Of a DNA stretch of 64,000 bases, positions 61,241 to 64,000 are shown one piece after another. The notes beneath the pieces were generated by a model. The model was not told the DNA's origin and did not search any database. It worked only from the letters and a program-made list of their open reading frames with translations. This DNA comes from Manihot esculenta (lineage: Eukaryota > Streptophyta > Magnoliopsida > Malpighiales > Euphorbiaceae). Numbering within the stretch: the first letter of the stretch is position 1; every line of letters starts with the position of its first letter. A program made the position numbers and the translations under genes. The stretch spans positions 3,997,734 through 4,061,733 of the forward strand of contig NC_035178.2 of the NCBI RefSeq assembly GCF_001659605.2, written 5' to 3'.

Positions 61241-62925
61241 TTATACAGACACGTCTGCTGTTCTGGCAGCGGCGTTACCGGATCTTGGTTGCCGAAGAAG
61301 ATCTATTAGTGTCTCCGCCTGTCCACACATCACCACACAAAACGACAGGAAAACCCACACTCCCATTAGACAAAATCGTAGTGGTAACTGGTAAATATGA
61401 GTAAGAAAAGGACACACTAAAAGAAAACTCATATCTTCAACTATAAAAACAACTCAACGGCCAAAGCAGGCCATAAAATCTCTTCATTTTTTATTTCCTT
61501 AAAACCCTCCATTGGTTAAGAGTTAAGACTCGGTAAAACAAGCAGTACTATGTAAACAAATAAGTAATTATTGACCCTTCACTTTGCCATTTGGGATGAA
61601 AAGGGAACATTATAAAATTCTAAGAGAACGTGTATAATTGCCCCCCATTTTCTCTTTGCCCGTCTGCGGATAAAAAGGAAAATTCAATAGTTTCTTTGCC
61701 AATAAATTTCAAAATTCATGGACAGAGTTGATTCTTGTTCTTTAAAGTAGTTTTTTACTTCGGAAGAAAAAAAAAAGTAGTTTTTTTACCAAAAGGGAAA
61801 GTTAAAGAGCTGGCTGACGTGGCCAATCGATGTTCTCTTTCTTTGAAAGCAAAACGACATGGATTTTCAGAATACCGGGGCCACGTCAGTAGACACGAGA
61901 ACATGGATCTTAAACGACCGGAAATGCAGAACTTCGCTTACCTTTTGCTTAGCGCGATTGGTGCCGGACTGTGACAAAGCAACCAAAGGAGGAATTGCTC
62001 CTTCGCGAGCCACCATAGCACGATGCATCAAATTATCTTCGCAAATCTGCAACAATATCGCAACCGCAATCTCCTTCTGCCTCTGCGACCCTACCTCGAT
62101 GATCTCCACCAGTACCGGAATCCCACCTTCTTCAACCAAAGCTATTCTGGCCTCCTGAATAGTAATCAACAAGCTCAATACAAACGCTGATTTGTCCACC
62201 ATGCTTGACCCGAAATCAGCCATTAATTCCACCAGTGGCTTCATGATTCCAGCTTGCACAGCCCTGGACTTATTTTCCTTTACTGAACATAGCGAATACA
62301 GAGCTGTTGCTGCGTCCTTTTTCCCGCGAATTCCTCCACTTTCGAGTAAGTTCACCAGAAGTGGAATGGCTCCTGACCGTCCAATTGCAACCTTGTTTTT
62401 TTCTACTTGCGAGAGGCGAAGCAAAGCACAGGCCGCGTTCTCTTTCGCAGTTGATGTCCCTGTTCTCAAAGCTCTTACAAGCGGCTTAATCGCTCCCGAT
62501 GAAGCAATCGCTTCCTTGTTCTCATCACATAGAGATAGGTTCAGAATAGCTGTAACACCGTACTCCTGAAGCTGATAGTCTGATGATGATATCAACGTAA
62601 TCAGAGGCTTAATTGCTCCCGCTTTAGCGATTTTGAGACGGTTCTCTGGCCTGTTCTTGGCAAGCAGCCTAATCTCCATAGCCGCTTGCTTTTGCTCGTC
62701 AATCGAACAGGACTCAAGATCCAATACGAGCTGGCGAATCAGGTCATCGGAATTCTCCGATGCGCAAGCTAACAATAATCGCCGGCTCTCAGATGACGCT
62801 GAGGGGAACTCCCCGGATCTGTCGCTGTTACAGTCGCTGAAAGCAGAGGAATCATCGTTAACACTGCTATTACCGAAGCTCCTACCCATATACGTGTAAT
62901 TTGCTCCATTTTCGGTCCCCATCAC
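61241..62925 (-). CDS. Armadillo-repeat protein, U-box protein 4-like without U-box
   Basis: Two exons on the minus strand: 62925-61942 (328 codons) and 61318-61241 (26 codons including stop), giving 353 residues. The 623-base intron has GT..AG ends; exon 1 ends RAKQK and exon 2 begins AETLIDLLRQPRSGNAAART, the usual C-terminus of this family. Without the splice the frame runs on to a false end at 61867. The N-terminal 60 residues are Ser/Asn/Asp-rich. At least six ARM repeats follow (for example EIRLLAKNRPENRLKIAKAG, GAIKPLITLISSSDYQLQEY, GVTAILNLSLCDENKEAIAS, GAIPLLVNLLESGG). It resembles plant ARM proteins annotated as U-box domain-containing protein 4-like, but no U-box is present, so ubiquitin ligase activity is not expected. 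ARM folds are protein-binding scaffolds; the partner is unknown. A GA/CT microsatellite and a TATA box lie upstream. Confidence 0.93.
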
Positions 62926-63053
62926 TACAATATTCTTCTCACTGCATCAAAAATAGTATGAACTCGGATTGTGATTCGGGTTGCGAAATCCGATTTTCTG
63001 AAATTCGGGTTGGGAAGGCGGTGGCTGCGGTGGCTGGAGCTGCAGAATTATTG

Positions 63054-63057
<4 letters not shown>

Positions 63058-63088
<31 letters not shown>
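63058..63088. repeat. (GA)n microsatellite in the leader of the ARM-repeat gene
   Basis: A perfect run of about 15 GA units on the plus strand (CT in the sense of the gene), 133 bases upstream of the start codon. CT-rich leaders are common at plant transcription starts. Confidence 0.85.
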
Positions 63089-63090
<2 letters not shown>

Positions 63091-63125
63091 AGTTAGAGAG
63101 AGTGGGGGAGGGGAGCATTTCGTGG

Positions 63126-63133
63126 TGTATATA
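63126..63133 (-). promoter_or_regulatory. TATA box of the ARM-repeat gene
   Basis: The minus strand reads TATATACA about 200 bases upstream of the start codon at 62925, just beyond the CT microsatellite. Confidence 0.55.
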
Positions 63134-64000
63134 AGCGCGAAGGAAAAAGAACACCTGGACTATAGAACGTGGGTCATTGGAGGATGGGCTAACACGTGCA
63201 TCTTTTGAATGTACCAAATCCTACTCGGGTGTGAGCACGTGCGAAAGGTGCCTTTAAACGCGTGCATGGAAGTTTCGCAATTCGATAAAGGCTTTGGACG
63301 TTGAGTCCCTTTCTTATTTCCGCTTCCTCCAGCGTAAATTTTCATTTAAGGCCTTTTTTAAAAAAATAATAATAATAATTTTTCTTTCAGTTACTATTGG
63401 TAGCGGGGCTGCAATTCGGTGTTGTCGTAACAAACGTACTTTGTGCGCTAGCGTGCTTGTGCTCTCTGCTCGGTGCTTCACCTTGCGCCCCGTTGCAGTT
63501 TTGATTTCAATCAACGAGGTCCCAAAACAAGCGACAATAGGGGTTACGATATTTCTGTACCATTCGACTCACTTTATTAATATAATTTTTGTAGTAGGCA
63601 ATTATTTGAATTTTTTTTGAAAGAAAAGCAAGTCTAATTAAAAAATAATATTCGCGTTAACATTTTATAATAAATAAAGAAATGGAATTTAAATATTACA
63701 ATATATTATTTTTATATAAATTATCAATTAAAATATATAAAATAAATGAATTCACAATTTTTTTTCTCAAAAAATAATGATAATTAAATTTAAGAAGTCT
63801 ATTGTGATAAAGTTTAATTGTATTTAATATGAGTTTAAGGATTAATTTATTAATTAAATATAACTTCAAGATATTGTAATTTCATAAATAGTTTATTCAT
63901 GAGGCAAATTTAGTTGCATTCATAATTAGGTGATCTAATTTAAATGTGTAAACATATAAAGAATTCTTTAATTTTGAATATTTACAGATAAATGGAATGT
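63134..64000. other. Distal promoter and AT-rich DNA, no supported gene
   Basis: CACGTGC-type G-box variants (63193-63199 ACACGTGC, 63235-63241 GCACGTGC) lie about 270-320 bases before the ARM-repeat start and may be regulatory. A 108-codon frame (63294-63620, plus) has no recognisable domain. The last 400 bases are AT-rich. Confidence 0.4.

Noticed and set aside
1..64000. CRISPR arrays, bacterial operons, phage or integron systems
   Set aside because: The window is plant nuclear DNA with introns and LTR elements; the only regular short repeat array (15543-15710) has no spacers and lies in a retroelement.

Overview
The window looks like nuclear DNA of a eudicot plant. It is AT-rich, genes are sparse and intron-containing, splice sites are GT..AG, TATA boxes are present, and CT/GA microsatellites sit in 5' leaders. 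Plant-only families occur (ZAT-type C2H2 repressor, DWARF14, D-type cyclin with LxCxE, RSL-type bHLH), with decayed LTR retrotransposons between them. Protein details suggest a rosid, perhaps Malpighiales/Euphorbiaceae; that placement is inference from general familiarity, not a search.

Six genes look intact: a ZAT10/STZ-like zinc-finger repressor (minus, 6.6-7.4 kb); an RSL class II bHLH factor (plus, four exons, 22.3-23.7 kb); an interferon-related developmental regulator (IFRD) family gene (minus, 13 coding exons, 25.8-29.6 kb); a D5-like cyclin (plus, five exons, 37.1-38.5 kb); the strigolactone receptor DWARF14 (plus, two exons, 56.7-57.6 kb); and an armadillo-repeat protein (minus, two exons, 61.2-62.9 kb). 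They are independent single genes with no clustering by function.

Two genes are broken. An adenine phosphoribosyltransferase (APT) copy (10.9-18.1 kb) lacks recognisable 5' exons and has a 5.49-kb LTR element inside an exon, with matching 634-bp LTRs and a 5-bp target duplication. An ACA-type Ca2+-ATPase (44.4-48.4 kb, minus) has lost its start codon, carries many frameshifts and stops, has changed catalytic motifs, lacks the GDGTNDAP exon, carries a roughly 0.32-kb insertion, and ends against a Ty3/gypsy chromovirus fragment.

Other mobile DNA: a diverged relative of the APT-inserted LTR (about 9.4-9.85 kb), an internally deleted Ty1/copia element (40.1-41.3 kb), a tRNA-derived SINE (52.9 kb), a probable LINE RNase H remnant (about 1.1-1.7 kb), and an AT-rich tract with degenerate repeats (33.5-34.4 kb). 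About 53.4-56.5 kb is an extremely AT-rich desert. I found no CRISPR array, rRNA or convincing tRNA gene, and nothing that clearly amounts to a new biological system. The most informative loci are the nested APT/retroelement and the Ca2+-ATPase relic.
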